Source: an uncultured Clostridium sp. (GTDB lineage Bacteria > Bacillota > Clostridia > Lachnospirales > Lachnospiraceae). Taken from it: a DNA stretch of 48,363 bases. Below the pieces are notes generated by a model that saw only the letters and a program-made list of their open reading frames with translations, was not told the origin of the DNA and did no database searches. Each line of letters opens with the position of its first letter. The stretch's first letter is position 1. The stretch lies in NCBI GenBank assembly GCA_946553025.1, contig CAMNRM010000039.1, forward strand, positions 1-48,363, given 5' to 3'. The position numbers were made by a program, and so were the translations under genes. Of this stretch, positions 25,301 through 32,933 are shown piece by piece.

Positions 25301-25916
25301 CGGCCTTGGCCATGTGAATGTCAATGCCATCGAAGATTATAAGGAAGTGGCCGGGCGCTATGCCTTTTTAAAAACCCAGTACGACGATTTAACCCAGGCG
25401 GAGGCAGCGCTTCTGACCATTATCGAAGAACTGGATCAGGGGATGCGCAGGCAGTTTTCCGAGCAGTTTGCGCGGATCTGCGTGGAGTTTAACAAGGTTT
25501 TCCAGGAGCTGTTCGGCGGCGGTCGGGGAACACTGGAACTGATGGAGGAAGAGGATATTCTGGAGGCGGGGATTCAGATTATCTCCCAGCCCCCGGGGAA
25601 AAAGCTGCAGAATATGATGCAGCTTTCCGGCGGGGAAAAGGCATTGACCGCCATTGCCCTGCTCTTTGCCATCCAGAACTTAAAGCCGTCCCCGTTCTGT
25701 CTTTTGGATGAGATTGAGGCGGCGCTTGACGATTCCAATGTGGATCGGTTTGCCGGTTATCTGCACAAGCTGACGAAAAGCACGCAGTTCATCGTCATCA
25801 CCCACCGAAGGGGAACGATGGTGGCTTCCGACAGGCTGTACGGAATTACCATGCAGGAAAAGGGAGTTTCCACGCTGGTTTCCGTAAGCTTAATCGAGGC
25901 GGACTTAGATAAATAA
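22356..25916 (+). CDS. smc: Chromosome segregation protein SMC
   Basis: Core ATPase of the bacterial condensin (SMC-ScpAB), which folds and separates chromosomes. The 1186-aa chain has Walker A GPNGSGKSNVADAVRWVLG (about 32-50), long coiled coils (about 165-500 and 660-1010) rich in Glu, Lys and Gln, a hinge (about 510-640, GIHGVVADLITTEKRYE), and the C-terminal head with signature LSGGEKALTAIALLFA and Walker B FCLLDEIEAALDDSN. Full length for the family. ATG 22356 follows the rnc stop by 6 nt, so translation is probably coupled. Confidence 0.97.
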   Translation: MYLKSIEIQGFKSFANKILFEFHNGITGIVGPNGSGKSNVADAVRWVLGEQRVKQLRGGSMQDVIFSGTELRKPQGFAYVAITLDNADHQLAIDYDQVTVSRRLYRSGESEYRINGSTCRLKDVNELFYDTGIGKEGYSIIGQGQIDKILSGKPEERRELFDEAAGIVKFKRRKNLAQKKLEDEKQNLLRVTDILSELEKQVGPLERQAQAAREYLRLKEELKICDANAFLLESGKLKEQLQELEEKESIVSADLNEARERAETIKKEYDLLEQELLALEEALAAGRNLLNQETVDKGSLEGQINVLHEQINTEKMNGEHLKNRVEAIEKELDERQEELEAYGKEKDEISQKAGEVFEKQKEAEIALMDADTALGEMEAWLDRAKNALMEALNAKAGVSARQQRYEAMLEQVNVRRSEVSQKLLKIKSDESVQEEQKKEEENRAEKLKEELDRINSRKNTLEKEHQALEQEVKRLSRALEEKHQEYQAAYTRLDSLQNLAERYEGYGNSIRRVMEVKSRLPGIHGVVADLITTEKRYETAVETALGGSIQNIVTDSEQTAKELIAYLKKNKYGRATFLPLTSISSRGGFTQEDALKEPGVIGLASQLIHTKDEYRGLVQYLLGRVVVAENIDHAIALARKYRYSLRIVTLEGELLSAGGSMTGGAFKNTSNLLGRKRELEELKAFCDKTQRAEEKLQQEMSGAREKFSQTEKELEALKESSQDLFLKQNMVEMSIRQMEGKIAEIAESSADFVREHSQLDEQVKEIKRSQAALEEECAEREAEGAALQSQIEEQQKLLEERRKDREQQGRDLSAIQLETAGYQQNLSFIQENIRRVHEEMRKRREEREELSKGQGGSVQAIEKKQEEILCLRQEIGRIEEKISGQQEELAKETAKKEETGQKQKALFARQEEVGERISALDKEVFRLQNQKEKLDERLENQVNYMWNEYELTYSTAERFLNPEMTSAAEIKKQIERLKAEIRGLGHVNVNAIEDYKEVAGRYAFLKTQYDDLTQAEAALLTIIEELDQGMRRQFSEQFARICVEFNKVFQELFGGGRGTLELMEEEDILEAGIQIISQPPGKKLQNMMQLSGGEKALTAIALLFAIQNLKPSPFCLLDEIEAALDDSNVDRFAGYLHKLTKSTQFIVITHRRGTMVASDRLYGITMQEKGVSTLVSVSLIEADLDK

Positions 25917-26001
25917 AAAGAGGTTAAAGCGCAGAAACAGGGTTAAGCCATTAGGGTTTATCCGGAAAAAAGCTGCGCAAATCAGGATCATGGAGGAAGG
26001 A

Positions 26002-26937
26002 ATGGGCGAAGGAAAGAAAGGATTTTTTGGCAGGCTGGTCGAGGGACTTACAAAGACCAGGGACAATATTGTTTCGGGGATTGACTCGATTTTCAGCGGG
26101 TTTTCGGCGATCGACGATGATTTTTACGAGGAGATTGAAGAAACCCTGATTATGGGGGATCTGGGCATCCAGACCACCATGGCGATTGTCGAGGATCTCC
26201 GCAAAAAGGTGAAGGAGCAGCACATCAAGAACCCTTCCGAGTGCAAGGAGGTTTTAATCGAAAGCATTAAAAAGCAGATGGATCTGGGCGAGAATGCCTA
26301 CGAGTTTGAACACCGCCAGTCCGTGGTTTTAGTGATTGGCGTCAACGGGGTGGGAAAGACGACCTCTGTGGGAAAGCTGGCAGGTCAGCTAAAGGATCAG
26401 GGAAAGAAGGTTGTCTTAGCCGCGGCGGATACCTTCCGTGCCGCCGCGATCGAGCAGCTTACCGAGTGGGCGAACCGGGCAAAGGTGGAAATCATCGCCC
26501 AGCAGGAAGGCTCCGACCCCGCCGCTGTGGTGTACGACGCGGTGGCGGCGGCAAAGTCCAGGCAGGCAGATGTTCTGATCTGCGATACGGCGGGAAGGCT
26601 GCACAATAAAAAGAATCTTATGGAAGAGTTAAAGAAGATTAACCGGATTATTGACAAGGAATATCCCGATGCCTACCGGGAAACGCTGGTGGTGCTTGAC
26701 GGGACCACCGGGCAGAACGCCATGGCCCAGGCCAGGCAGTTTATGGAAGTGGCGCAGATTACCGGAATTATTCTCACCAAGCTTGACGGAACCGCCAAAG
26801 GCGGAATTGCCGTGGCGATTCAGGCTGAACTGGGAATTCCTGTAAAATATGTCGGAATTGGGGAAAAGATCGACGATCTGCAGAAATTTAACGCCGACGA
26901 TTTTGTTAATGCATTATTTCAGACCGAAGGAAAGTGA
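26002..26937 (+). CDS. ftsY: Signal recognition particle receptor FtsY
   Basis: GTPase that docks SRP-ribosome complexes at the membrane. In 311 aa: a short N-terminal region, the NG-domain helical bundle ([18 protein letters not shown]), G1 [16 protein letters not shown] (about 110-125), [24 protein letters not shown], and [13 protein letters not shown]. The acidic A-domain is short, as in Firmicutes. ATG 26002 has GGAGG 5 nt upstream; ATG 25990 overlaps that site. It follows smc, as in many Firmicutes. The 85-nt gap contains GCGCAG/CTGCGC arms (25929-25978) that could form a leader stem. Confidence 0.95.
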   Translation: MGEGKKGFFGRLVEGLTKTRDNIVSGIDSIFSGFSAIDDDFYEEIEETLIMGDLGIQTTMAIVEDLRKKVKEQHIKNPSECKEVLIESIKKQMDLGENAYEFEHRQSVVLVIGVNGVGKTTSVGKLAGQLKDQGKKVVLAAADTFRAAAIEQLTEWANRAKVEIIAQQEGSDPAAVVYDAVAAAKSRQADVLICDTAGRLHNKKNLMEELKKINRIIDKEYPDAYRETLVVLDGTTGQNAMAQARQFMEVAQITGIILTKLDGTAKGGIAVAIQAELGIPVKYVGIGEKIDDLQKFNADDFVNALFQTEGK

Positions 26938-26947
26938 GGAAAGAACC

Positions 26948-28168
26948 ATGGAGGAAATGACTTTAGAACAATTTGAAGAGGCAGCGGAGGCAGTTAGCCG
27001 CGTAACTTCGGAAACCAAGCTGGTGTACAGCGAATATTATTCGTCACTGACAGGGAACAAGGTGTATTTTAAGCCGGAAAATATGCAGTATACCGGGGCT
27101 TACAAGGTAAGAGGGGCCTATTATAAGATCAGCACCATGTCCAAGGAAGAGGAGGAAAAGGGGTTAATTACGGCTTCCGCGGGAAACCATGCCCAGGGTG
27201 TGGCCTATGCGGCAAAGCTTGCCGGGGTAAAGGCAACCGTAGTGATGCCCACGACCACACCGCTGATTAAGGTAAACCGCACAAGAAATTACGGGGCAGA
27301 CGTGGTGCTCCGCGGGGATGTGTTCGATGAATCCTGCGCCTTTGCCGTGCAGATGGCCCAGGAACAGGGGCTGACCTTTGTCCATCCCTTTGACGATTTG
27401 GAGGTGGCGACCGGACAGGGGACGATTGCCATGGAGATTATCAAGGAGCTGCCTACGGTGGATTATATCCTGGTTCCGGTAGGCGGAGGCGGGCTGTTAG
27501 CCGGGATCTCCTGTCTGGCAAAGCTTTTAAATCCCAAGATTAAGGTGATTGGCGTGGAACCGGCAGGGGCAGCCTGTATGCAGGCTTCGCTGAAAGCCGG
27601 AGAGGTGGTTACCCTTCCCGAAGTCAGCACGATTGCCGACGGCACGGCGGTAAAGCGGCCGGGAGAAAAACTCTTCCCCTATATTCAGGAGAATGTGGAT
27701 GATATTATTACCGTTGAAGATTCCGAACTGATTGTCGCCTTTTTGGATATGGTGGAAAACCACAAGATGATCGTGGAAAACTCGGGACTTTTGACGGTGG
27801 CCGCCTTAAAGCATTTGGACGTAAAGAAAAAGAAAATTGTTTCCGTATTAAGCGGCGGAAATATGGACGTCATTACCATGGCTTCTGTTATCCAGCACGG
27901 ATTAATCCAGCGGGATCGAATCTTTACCGTATCCGTACTTCTGCCGGATAAGCCCGGCGAGCTGGCTGCCGTTTCCGCCCTTCTTGCCCGGGAGCAGGCC
28001 AATGTTATTAAGCTGGAGCACAACCAGTTCATCTCCATCAACCGAAATGCAGCCGTGGAACTGCGGATTACCGTGGAAGCTTTCGGAACCGAACATAAGA
28101 ACAGCATAGTTGCGGCACTAAGCGATGAAGGCTATCGCCCGAAGCTGGTGAAGTCGAAGGGGATGTAA
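26948..28168 (+). CDS. ilvA: Threonine ammonia-lyase (threonine dehydratase)
   Basis: PLP enzyme deaminating threonine to 2-oxobutanoate, for isoleucine synthesis or threonine breakdown. The 406-aa chain has the PLP lysine K53 in YTGAYKVRGAYYK, the SAGNHAQGVAYAA phosphate loop, and GGGGLLAGISCLAK. A C-terminal ACT-type regulatory domain (about 325-406, VSVLLPDKPGELAAVSALLA) is present once, as in the single-ACT group of about 400 aa. ATG 26948 lies after GAGGAAAG; ATG 26957 just after GGAGG is a less likely alternative. It starts 10 nt after ftsY and is followed by a CLC gene 5 nt away. Confidence 0.92.
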   Translation: MEEMTLEQFEEAAEAVSRVTSETKLVYSEYYSSLTGNKVYFKPENMQYTGAYKVRGAYYKISTMSKEEEEKGLITASAGNHAQGVAYAAKLAGVKATVVMPTTTPLIKVNRTRNYGADVVLRGDVFDESCAFAVQMAQEQGLTFVHPFDDLEVATGQGTIAMEIIKELPTVDYILVPVGGGGLLAGISCLAKLLNPKIKVIGVEPAGAACMQASLKAGEVVTLPEVSTIADGTAVKRPGEKLFPYIQENVDDIITVEDSELIVAFLDMVENHKMIVENSGLLTVAALKHLDVKKKKIVSVLSGGNMDVITMASVIQHGLIQRDRIFTVSVLLPDKPGELAAVSALLAREQANVIKLEHNQFISINRNAAVELRITVEAFGTEHKNSIVAALSDEGYRPKLVKSKGM

Positions 28169-28173
28169 AAAGC

Positions 28174-29439
28174 ATGAAGGTTTACAAGTGGAAAAAACCT
28201 TTTGGGAAGAATGTAGAGTACTTTATCAAATGGACGCTTATCGCCTCGCTGATTGGCGGCGTGGGCGGTGGGATTGGTGCCTGCTTTGCCAAGGCGGTGA
28301 TCTGGGCAACGGCTTTTCGCCAGGGGCATAGCTGGACGCTCTATCTTATGCCGGCTGCCGGTGTTTTGATTGTCTGGATGTATTACCGCTGCCATGAAGA
28401 AAATAACCGGGGAACCAATACGGTGCTTGAAGCCGTTTCCGCCAATCAGGAGGTATCTTTGGCAACCGGGCCGTTAATCTTTATCTCCACGGTGCTTACG
28501 CATTTCGTGGGCGGATCTTCCGGCCGGGAGGGCGCGGCCTTACAGCTTGGCGGAAGCCTGGGAAGCCTTTCGGGAAAACTTTTAAAGCTTGGAAAAAGGG
28601 ATCGGAAGGTTGCCGTAATGTGCGGGATGAGTGCCGTGTTCGGTGCCCTGTTTGGAACGCCTGTGGCGGCGGCGATGTTTGCCGTGGAGGTGGCAAGCGT
28701 CGGTGAAATCTACTATGCCGGTCTGCTTCCCAGTGTGTTTTCCGCGTTTTTAGGGGCAAATATTTCCCACGCCCTCGGCGTACCGGCAGAGGCTTTTGCG
28801 ATTTTAAATCTTCCGAAGTTTACGCCGGTGACTGCCGCCTATACGGTGTTTCTGGGGCTTTTATGCGCCCTGGTCAGCATTGGCTTTTGTATGCTTCTGC
28901 ACAGTGCGGGCAAACTATACCGAAAGTACATACCCAATCCCTATTACCGTATTCTTGCTGCCAGTGCCTTATTCATCCTCTTAACCTTTCTTCTGGGAAC
29001 CAGGGAATACCACGGCGGAAGTATGCAGCTGATTGAACATGCGATGGAGGGACATGCACGGTATGAAGATTTTCTGCTGAAAGCCCTGTTTACGGCAGTG
29101 GCTTTGGGGGCAGGTTTTCGGGGCGGTGAGATTGTGCCTACGCTCTGTGTGGGTTCAACCTTTGGCTGTATCGTCGGTCAGATTATGGGGATTTCCCCAT
29201 CCTTTTCAGCAGCGTGCGGGATGGCGGCACTATTTGCCGGGGTGACGAACTGCCCGATCAGCACGATGTTTATTGCCCTGGAACTGTTTGGCGGGGAGGG
29301 AATGCCCTTTTTTGCCATTGTAATCGCGGTAACTTTTGTGCTTTCGGGGTATTATGGGCTGTACAGCAGCCAGAAGTTTGCCTGCTCAAAGACGGAACTT
29401 GAGTTTGCCCACATCGATGCGGAGCAGCAGATAAGATGA
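28174..29439 (+). CDS. CLC-family chloride/fluoride channel or antiporter
   Basis: A 421-aa integral membrane protein of the CLC family with about ten hydrophobic segments. The gating-glutamate motif is GSSGREGAALQLGGSLG (about 109-125). The usual GSGIPE loop is replaced by NRGTNTVLEAV, and the usual GGIFAP by GFRGGEIVPTLCVGSTFG (about 311-328), which resembles the GGEVTP motif of the fluoride/proton antiporter branch (CLC-F). This suggests but does not prove fluoride export; no fluoride riboswitch lies upstream because it starts 5 nt after ilvA. Start ATG 28174, with translation probably coupled to ilvA. Confidence 0.85.
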   Translation: MKVYKWKKPFGKNVEYFIKWTLIASLIGGVGGGIGACFAKAVIWATAFRQGHSWTLYLMPAAGVLIVWMYYRCHEENNRGTNTVLEAVSANQEVSLATGPLIFISTVLTHFVGGSSGREGAALQLGGSLGSLSGKLLKLGKRDRKVAVMCGMSAVFGALFGTPVAAAMFAVEVASVGEIYYAGLLPSVFSAFLGANISHALGVPAEAFAILNLPKFTPVTAAYTVFLGLLCALVSIGFCMLLHSAGKLYRKYIPNPYYRILAASALFILLTFLLGTREYHGGSMQLIEHAMEGHARYEDFLLKALFTAVALGAGFRGGEIVPTLCVGSTFGCIVGQIMGISPSFSAACGMAALFAGVTNCPISTMFIALELFGGEGMPFFAIVIAVTFVLSGYYGLYSSQKFACSKTELEFAHIDAEQQIR

Positions 29440-29521
29440 TTGCGGGAGTACGAAGTGCGGAGCAATCCGTATCATAAGATTAGAATAAGGATAGAATTGT
29501 TGGATAAAGGAGAGTTATGCA

Positions 29522-30163
29522 ATGAAAAAATGGAAACTTTTTGTACTTTTAACCGGATTTACCCTGGCTTTATCGGCCTGTCAGGGCGGGACTTCGGGAA
29601 AGTCTTCGGATGCGGCACCGGCTGCGAGCCAGGAAACAAGCGTGCAGGGTGAGGCAGCCGAAAAAGAAACGGAGGATGCCGCAGGCGAAGATAATGAAGA
29701 TAAGGCACAGGAATCGGAGGCAGGAGAAGCAACATCGGCGGCAAATGCAGAGGAAATTGCCGTTTCCAATCCGATGCAGGAGGTTTCCGGACCGGAAGCC
29801 CTTGCCGAAATCGGTGTTTCCATGGAGGTGCCGGAAAGCGTGGAACTGGGGCAGTGCTTTATTATCAGCCAGGTCGTTGCCGAGGTGAATTTTACCTTGA
29901 ACGATGCTTCTTATACCTACCGCGGTTCGGCTACCGCAGAAGATTTTGCCGGGATTTTTGAGGAATTTGAAGAGGAGGTTGTCAGCATCGCCGCTACGGA
30001 CGAGATGGCTGTGGACGGGGAACTGACCATTAAGACGACAAAAAGCGGCGGAAAGCTGGCTGCCTGGTCAAAGAACGGGGCAAACTATACCCTGTATACT
30101 CCGGCGTCCGCAGGGGAAGAGGAACTGGTTTCCCTTTGTCGGGAACTGACTGCAAAAAATTAA
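29522..30163 (+). CDS. Lipoprotein of unknown function
   Basis: A 213-aa predicted lipoprotein: signal peptide MKKWKLFVLLTGFTLALSAC with lipobox LSAC, cysteine 20 being the lipid site. Residues 21-85 are an Ala/Glu/Ser-rich, acidic, low-complexity linker. The globular part (about 86-213) starts NPMQEVSGPEALAEIGVSM and contains YTYRGSATAEDFAGIFEEF; it resembles small beta-rich lipoproteins common in Clostridia, without an assigned function. AAAGGAGAG lies about 11 nt upstream. It stands between clc and the ParB-like/BMP gene. Confidence 0.75.
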   Translation: MKKWKLFVLLTGFTLALSACQGGTSGKSSDAAPAASQETSVQGEAAEKETEDAAGEDNEDKAQESEAGEATSAANAEEIAVSNPMQEVSGPEALAEIGVSMEVPESVELGQCFIISQVVAEVNFTLNDASYTYRGSATAEDFAGIFEEFEEEVVSIAATDEMAVDGELTIKTTKSGGKLAAWSKNGANYTLYTPASAGEEELVSLCRELTAKN

Positions 30164-30203
30164 GGCTGGCAAAACAAACCATCGTGCGCTTACAGGCGGC
30201 AGC

Positions 30204-30223
30204 CGTGACATGTGCATTGTAAC
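30204..30223. repeat. Degenerate hairpin-family element upstream of the ParB-like/BMP gene
   Basis: CGTGACATGTGCATTGTAAC aligns with TGTGACGTGTGAACAGTAAC at 12887-12906 (15 of 20 bases). It has lost good arm pairing. It ends 22 nt before the start at 30246. Confidence 0.45.
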
Positions 30224-30245
30224 AGGAAGCGAACAGGAGGAAATT

Positions 30246-32246
30246 ATGGCTCTGTATGATTATAACCGTGCAATGAAACAGGGAAGAAGGCAGTATCAGG
30301 CGGCACTGAGCAGAGGGGAACATCCCTATCTTCCTGTGCTGGATGATATACTGTCCTATACGGATATTGTGTCCGAGGTCAACTTAGGGGTGGTGGATAT
30401 TCCCTTATCCCAGATTGTGGGAACCAAAACCAAAGGAAGGACGAATGCATTTTCCAACGGATTCATGCCTTTGCTTTCGGAAAAGACGGAGTTTGCCGCA
30501 AAATGGTCAACGCTGTTTGACTACCAGGAAGGTGAAGGCATACACGACCCGATTATTGCCTATGAATTTATGAATCAGTACTATGTTATGGAGGGGAATA
30601 AGCGGGTCAGTGTCTTAAAGTATGTGAATGCCTTCAGCATCCAGGGAATTGTTACAAGACTGATTCCCAAACGAAGCGATAATAAAGAAAACAAGCTTTA
30701 CTATGAATTCCTTGACTTTTATCAGGTATCCTTTTTCAGCAATATATGGTTTAGCAAAGAGGGAAGCTACAAGCAGATGCTGGAAATTATGGGAAAGAAG
30801 CCCGATGAGGTGTGGAGTGACGATGACCGTTCTTATTTTAAAGCCATCCACGACCGTTTTGCCCGTGTATTTTCCGAGCGGGGCGGAAATCGTATCGGGC
30901 TGACGGCTTCGGATGCCTTCTTAGTCTATGCCAAGCTCTTCGGCTATGAAGCCGTAAAGGACAGAACCGAAACCCAGATCCAGAAAGACCTGGTTAAGAT
31001 GTGGGATGAACTGGTACTGCAGGGACAGGGCGGAAAGATTGCCTTAGTTGAACAGCCGGAGGAAGAAAAACCGGCAAAGGGACTGGTCGGCAGACTCCTT
31101 TCCGGCGGGGAATCCGCGCCGTTAAAGATAGCCTTTATTTACGAGAAAACGTCCGAAACCTCAAGCTGGACCTACAGCCATGAACTGGGGCGGCTCTATA
31201 TCGAACAGGCATTTCCCGGCGAAGTCATTACGACCTCTTTTGAGCAGGCCGACACGGAAAGCCAGGTGGCCGAGGCCATCGATGAGGCGATTGCCTCCGG
31301 CTGCCAGGTCATCTTTACCACGACGCCCAGGATGATTCAGCCCAGTGTCAAGGCGGCGGTTCAGTACTCGGAAGTTAAGATTTTAAACTGTAATGTCAAT
31401 ACCTCCTATTCTTCGGTAAGGACGTATTACGGGCGGCTGTATGAGGCAAAGTTCTTAATGGGTGCCATCGCCGCAGCCATGTCAACGACGGATCAGCTTG
31501 GCTACATTGCCGACTATCCAATCTATGGATCTTTGGCCAATGTCAATGCATTTTCCCTGGGGGCAAGGATGATTAATCCCCGGGCACAGGTCTTTCTGAA
31601 ATGGAAGGCGGTGAAGGATAAAAATGCGCTGGAAGAATTAAACGAGCAGGGCGTTTACTATATTTCCGCCGATGATATGATTACGCCAAAATCCCTTACC
31701 AGGGAATTCGGCCTGCTGCACAAGGAAGAGGACGGGACGCTGACCACATTGGCTTCCCCGCTGATGCACTGGGGCAAGTTTTATGAGAGGATTGTAAAGC
31801 TTATCCGCCAGGGGAGATGGCAGACCCTGAATACAAAGGGAAAAGAAGCGGTAAACTACTGGTGGGGAATGTCGGCGGATGTGCTGGATGTGATCTGCTC
31901 GAAAAACCTCCCCAGAGGAACGAACCGTCTGATTAACTTTTTAAAGAATTCCATCCGCTCCGGCAGCTTCCAGCCGTTTGACAGCGATATTTATTCGCGG
32001 GACGGCGTGCGCCGCTGCGCAGAAAACCAGAAACTGACGCCGGAAGAGATTGTAACCATGAACTGGCTGGTGGAAAATGTGGTCGGTTCTGTGCCGGATC
32101 TGGAAGAACTTACGGATGAGGCAAAGGATCTGGTTCGGCTTCAGGGGATTAAGCTGGATGAGGGAAAGGGTGAACCCATACCTGTTTGTGCTGTGGAACA
32201 TGCACAGCTTGGAGGAAACAATGAAGATTCTGGTACTGGCCGATGA
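30246..32246 (+). CDS. ParB-like domain fused to BMP (PnrA-like) ligand-binding domain
   Basis: A 666-aa protein without signal peptide or membrane segments. Residues about 20-130 resemble a ParB-type nuclease domain (VVDIPLSQIVGTKTKG ... YYVMEGNKRVSVLKYVN). Residues about 300-560 look like a BMP/PnrA-type periplasmic binding fold (LKIAFIYEKTSETSSWTYSH ... MGAIAAAMSTTDQLGYIADYP). BMP domains normally bind nucleosides outside the cell, but here the fusion would be cytoplasmic. ATG 30246 is preferred, with GGAGG 7 nt upstream. The 3' end overlaps the phosphoesterase gene by 26 nt, so the two are probably co-translated. Annotated elsewhere as a BMP-family substrate-binding protein; role unknown. 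Confidence 0.75.
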   Translation: MALYDYNRAMKQGRRQYQAALSRGEHPYLPVLDDILSYTDIVSEVNLGVVDIPLSQIVGTKTKGRTNAFSNGFMPLLSEKTEFAAKWSTLFDYQEGEGIHDPIIAYEFMNQYYVMEGNKRVSVLKYVNAFSIQGIVTRLIPKRSDNKENKLYYEFLDFYQVSFFSNIWFSKEGSYKQMLEIMGKKPDEVWSDDDRSYFKAIHDRFARVFSERGGNRIGLTASDAFLVYAKLFGYEAVKDRTETQIQKDLVKMWDELVLQGQGGKIALVEQPEEEKPAKGLVGRLLSGGESAPLKIAFIYEKTSETSSWTYSHELGRLYIEQAFPGEVITTSFEQADTESQVAEAIDEAIASGCQVIFTTTPRMIQPSVKAAVQYSEVKILNCNVNTSYSSVRTYYGRLYEAKFLMGAIAAAMSTTDQLGYIADYPIYGSLANVNAFSLGARMINPRAQVFLKWKAVKDKNALEELNEQGVYYISADDMITPKSLTREFGLLHKEEDGTLTTLASPLMHWGKFYERIVKLIRQGRWQTLNTKGKEAVNYWWGMSADVLDVICSKNLPRGTNRLINFLKNSIRSGSFQPFDSDIYSRDGVRRCAENQKLTPEEIVTMNWLVENVVGSVPDLEELTDEAKDLVRLQGIKLDEGKGEPIPVCAVEHAQLGGNNEDSGTGR

Positions 32247-32823
32247 GGAGTCAAAGCTCCTGTATGATCATTTTAAACCGGGGATGCTGGATGATATTGA
32301 ATTAATCCTGGCCTGCGGGGATCTCCACGCTTCCTATCTCTCCTTCCTGGTTACGATGTCCCGTGCCACCGTGCTCTACATCCATGGGAACCATGACCAC
32401 TATGAGAAGGACGCGATGAATGGGTGTATCTGCGTGGACGATGATATCTTTGTCTATAAGGGAATCAGGATACTCGGCCTTGGCGGATCGATGCGCTATC
32501 ATCCGGAAGCTGACCACCAGTTTTCCGAAAAGGAGATGGGAAGGAGAATCCGGCGTCTGTGGTGGAAGATTTTTCGTCACAGGGGCTTTGATATCCTGAT
32601 GACCCATGCTCCCGCCTATCATCTTAACGATATGGAAGATCTGCCGCACAGGGGCTTTGCCGCCTTTTTGCGGCTGATGGAAAAATATAAGCCCCGCTTC
32701 TTTATCCACGGCCACATCCATGCAACCTATGGAAGCTGCTTTAAGCGGCTGGATCACTATGAAGAAACTACAGTAATTAATGCCTATGAGAAATATATTA
32801 TTGAGTACCCGGACGAAAACTAA
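32221..32823 (+). CDS. Metallophosphoesterase (calcineurin-like)
   Basis: A 200-aa calcineurin-like phosphoesterase. Metal-binding motifs are in order: LADEES (first motif altered from the usual DxH), ACGDLHASYL (GDL), IHGNHDHYE (GNHD), MTHAPAYH and HGHIHATYG (GHxH). The initial D-x-H is replaced by DEE, so metal binding at site 1 may differ. The start at 32221 has GGAGGAAACA upstream, inside the 3' end of the ParB-like/BMP gene. Substrate unknown; the overlap suggests it acts with its upstream neighbour. Confidence 0.82.
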   Translation: MKILVLADEESKLLYDHFKPGMLDDIELILACGDLHASYLSFLVTMSRATVLYIHGNHDHYEKDAMNGCICVDDDIFVYKGIRILGLGGSMRYHPEADHQFSEKEMGRRIRRLWWKIFRHRGFDILMTHAPAYHLNDMEDLPHRGFAAFLRLMEKYKPRFFIHGHIHATYGSCFKRLDHYEETTVINAYEKYIIEYPDEN

Positions 32824-32933
32824 AGTGCGGATGCCTACCCTTTGCCGGATGGCGGGAAGGGATGGCAAAAAGGGATATCCGGACATGTTTTGGGAGAAAA
32901 AAGTGAAATAATAACTGTACGGAGGTAGAAAAA

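Noticed and set aside
28150-28180. Fluoride riboswitch in front of the CLC gene
   Set aside because: Only 5 nt separate it from ilvA, leaving no room.
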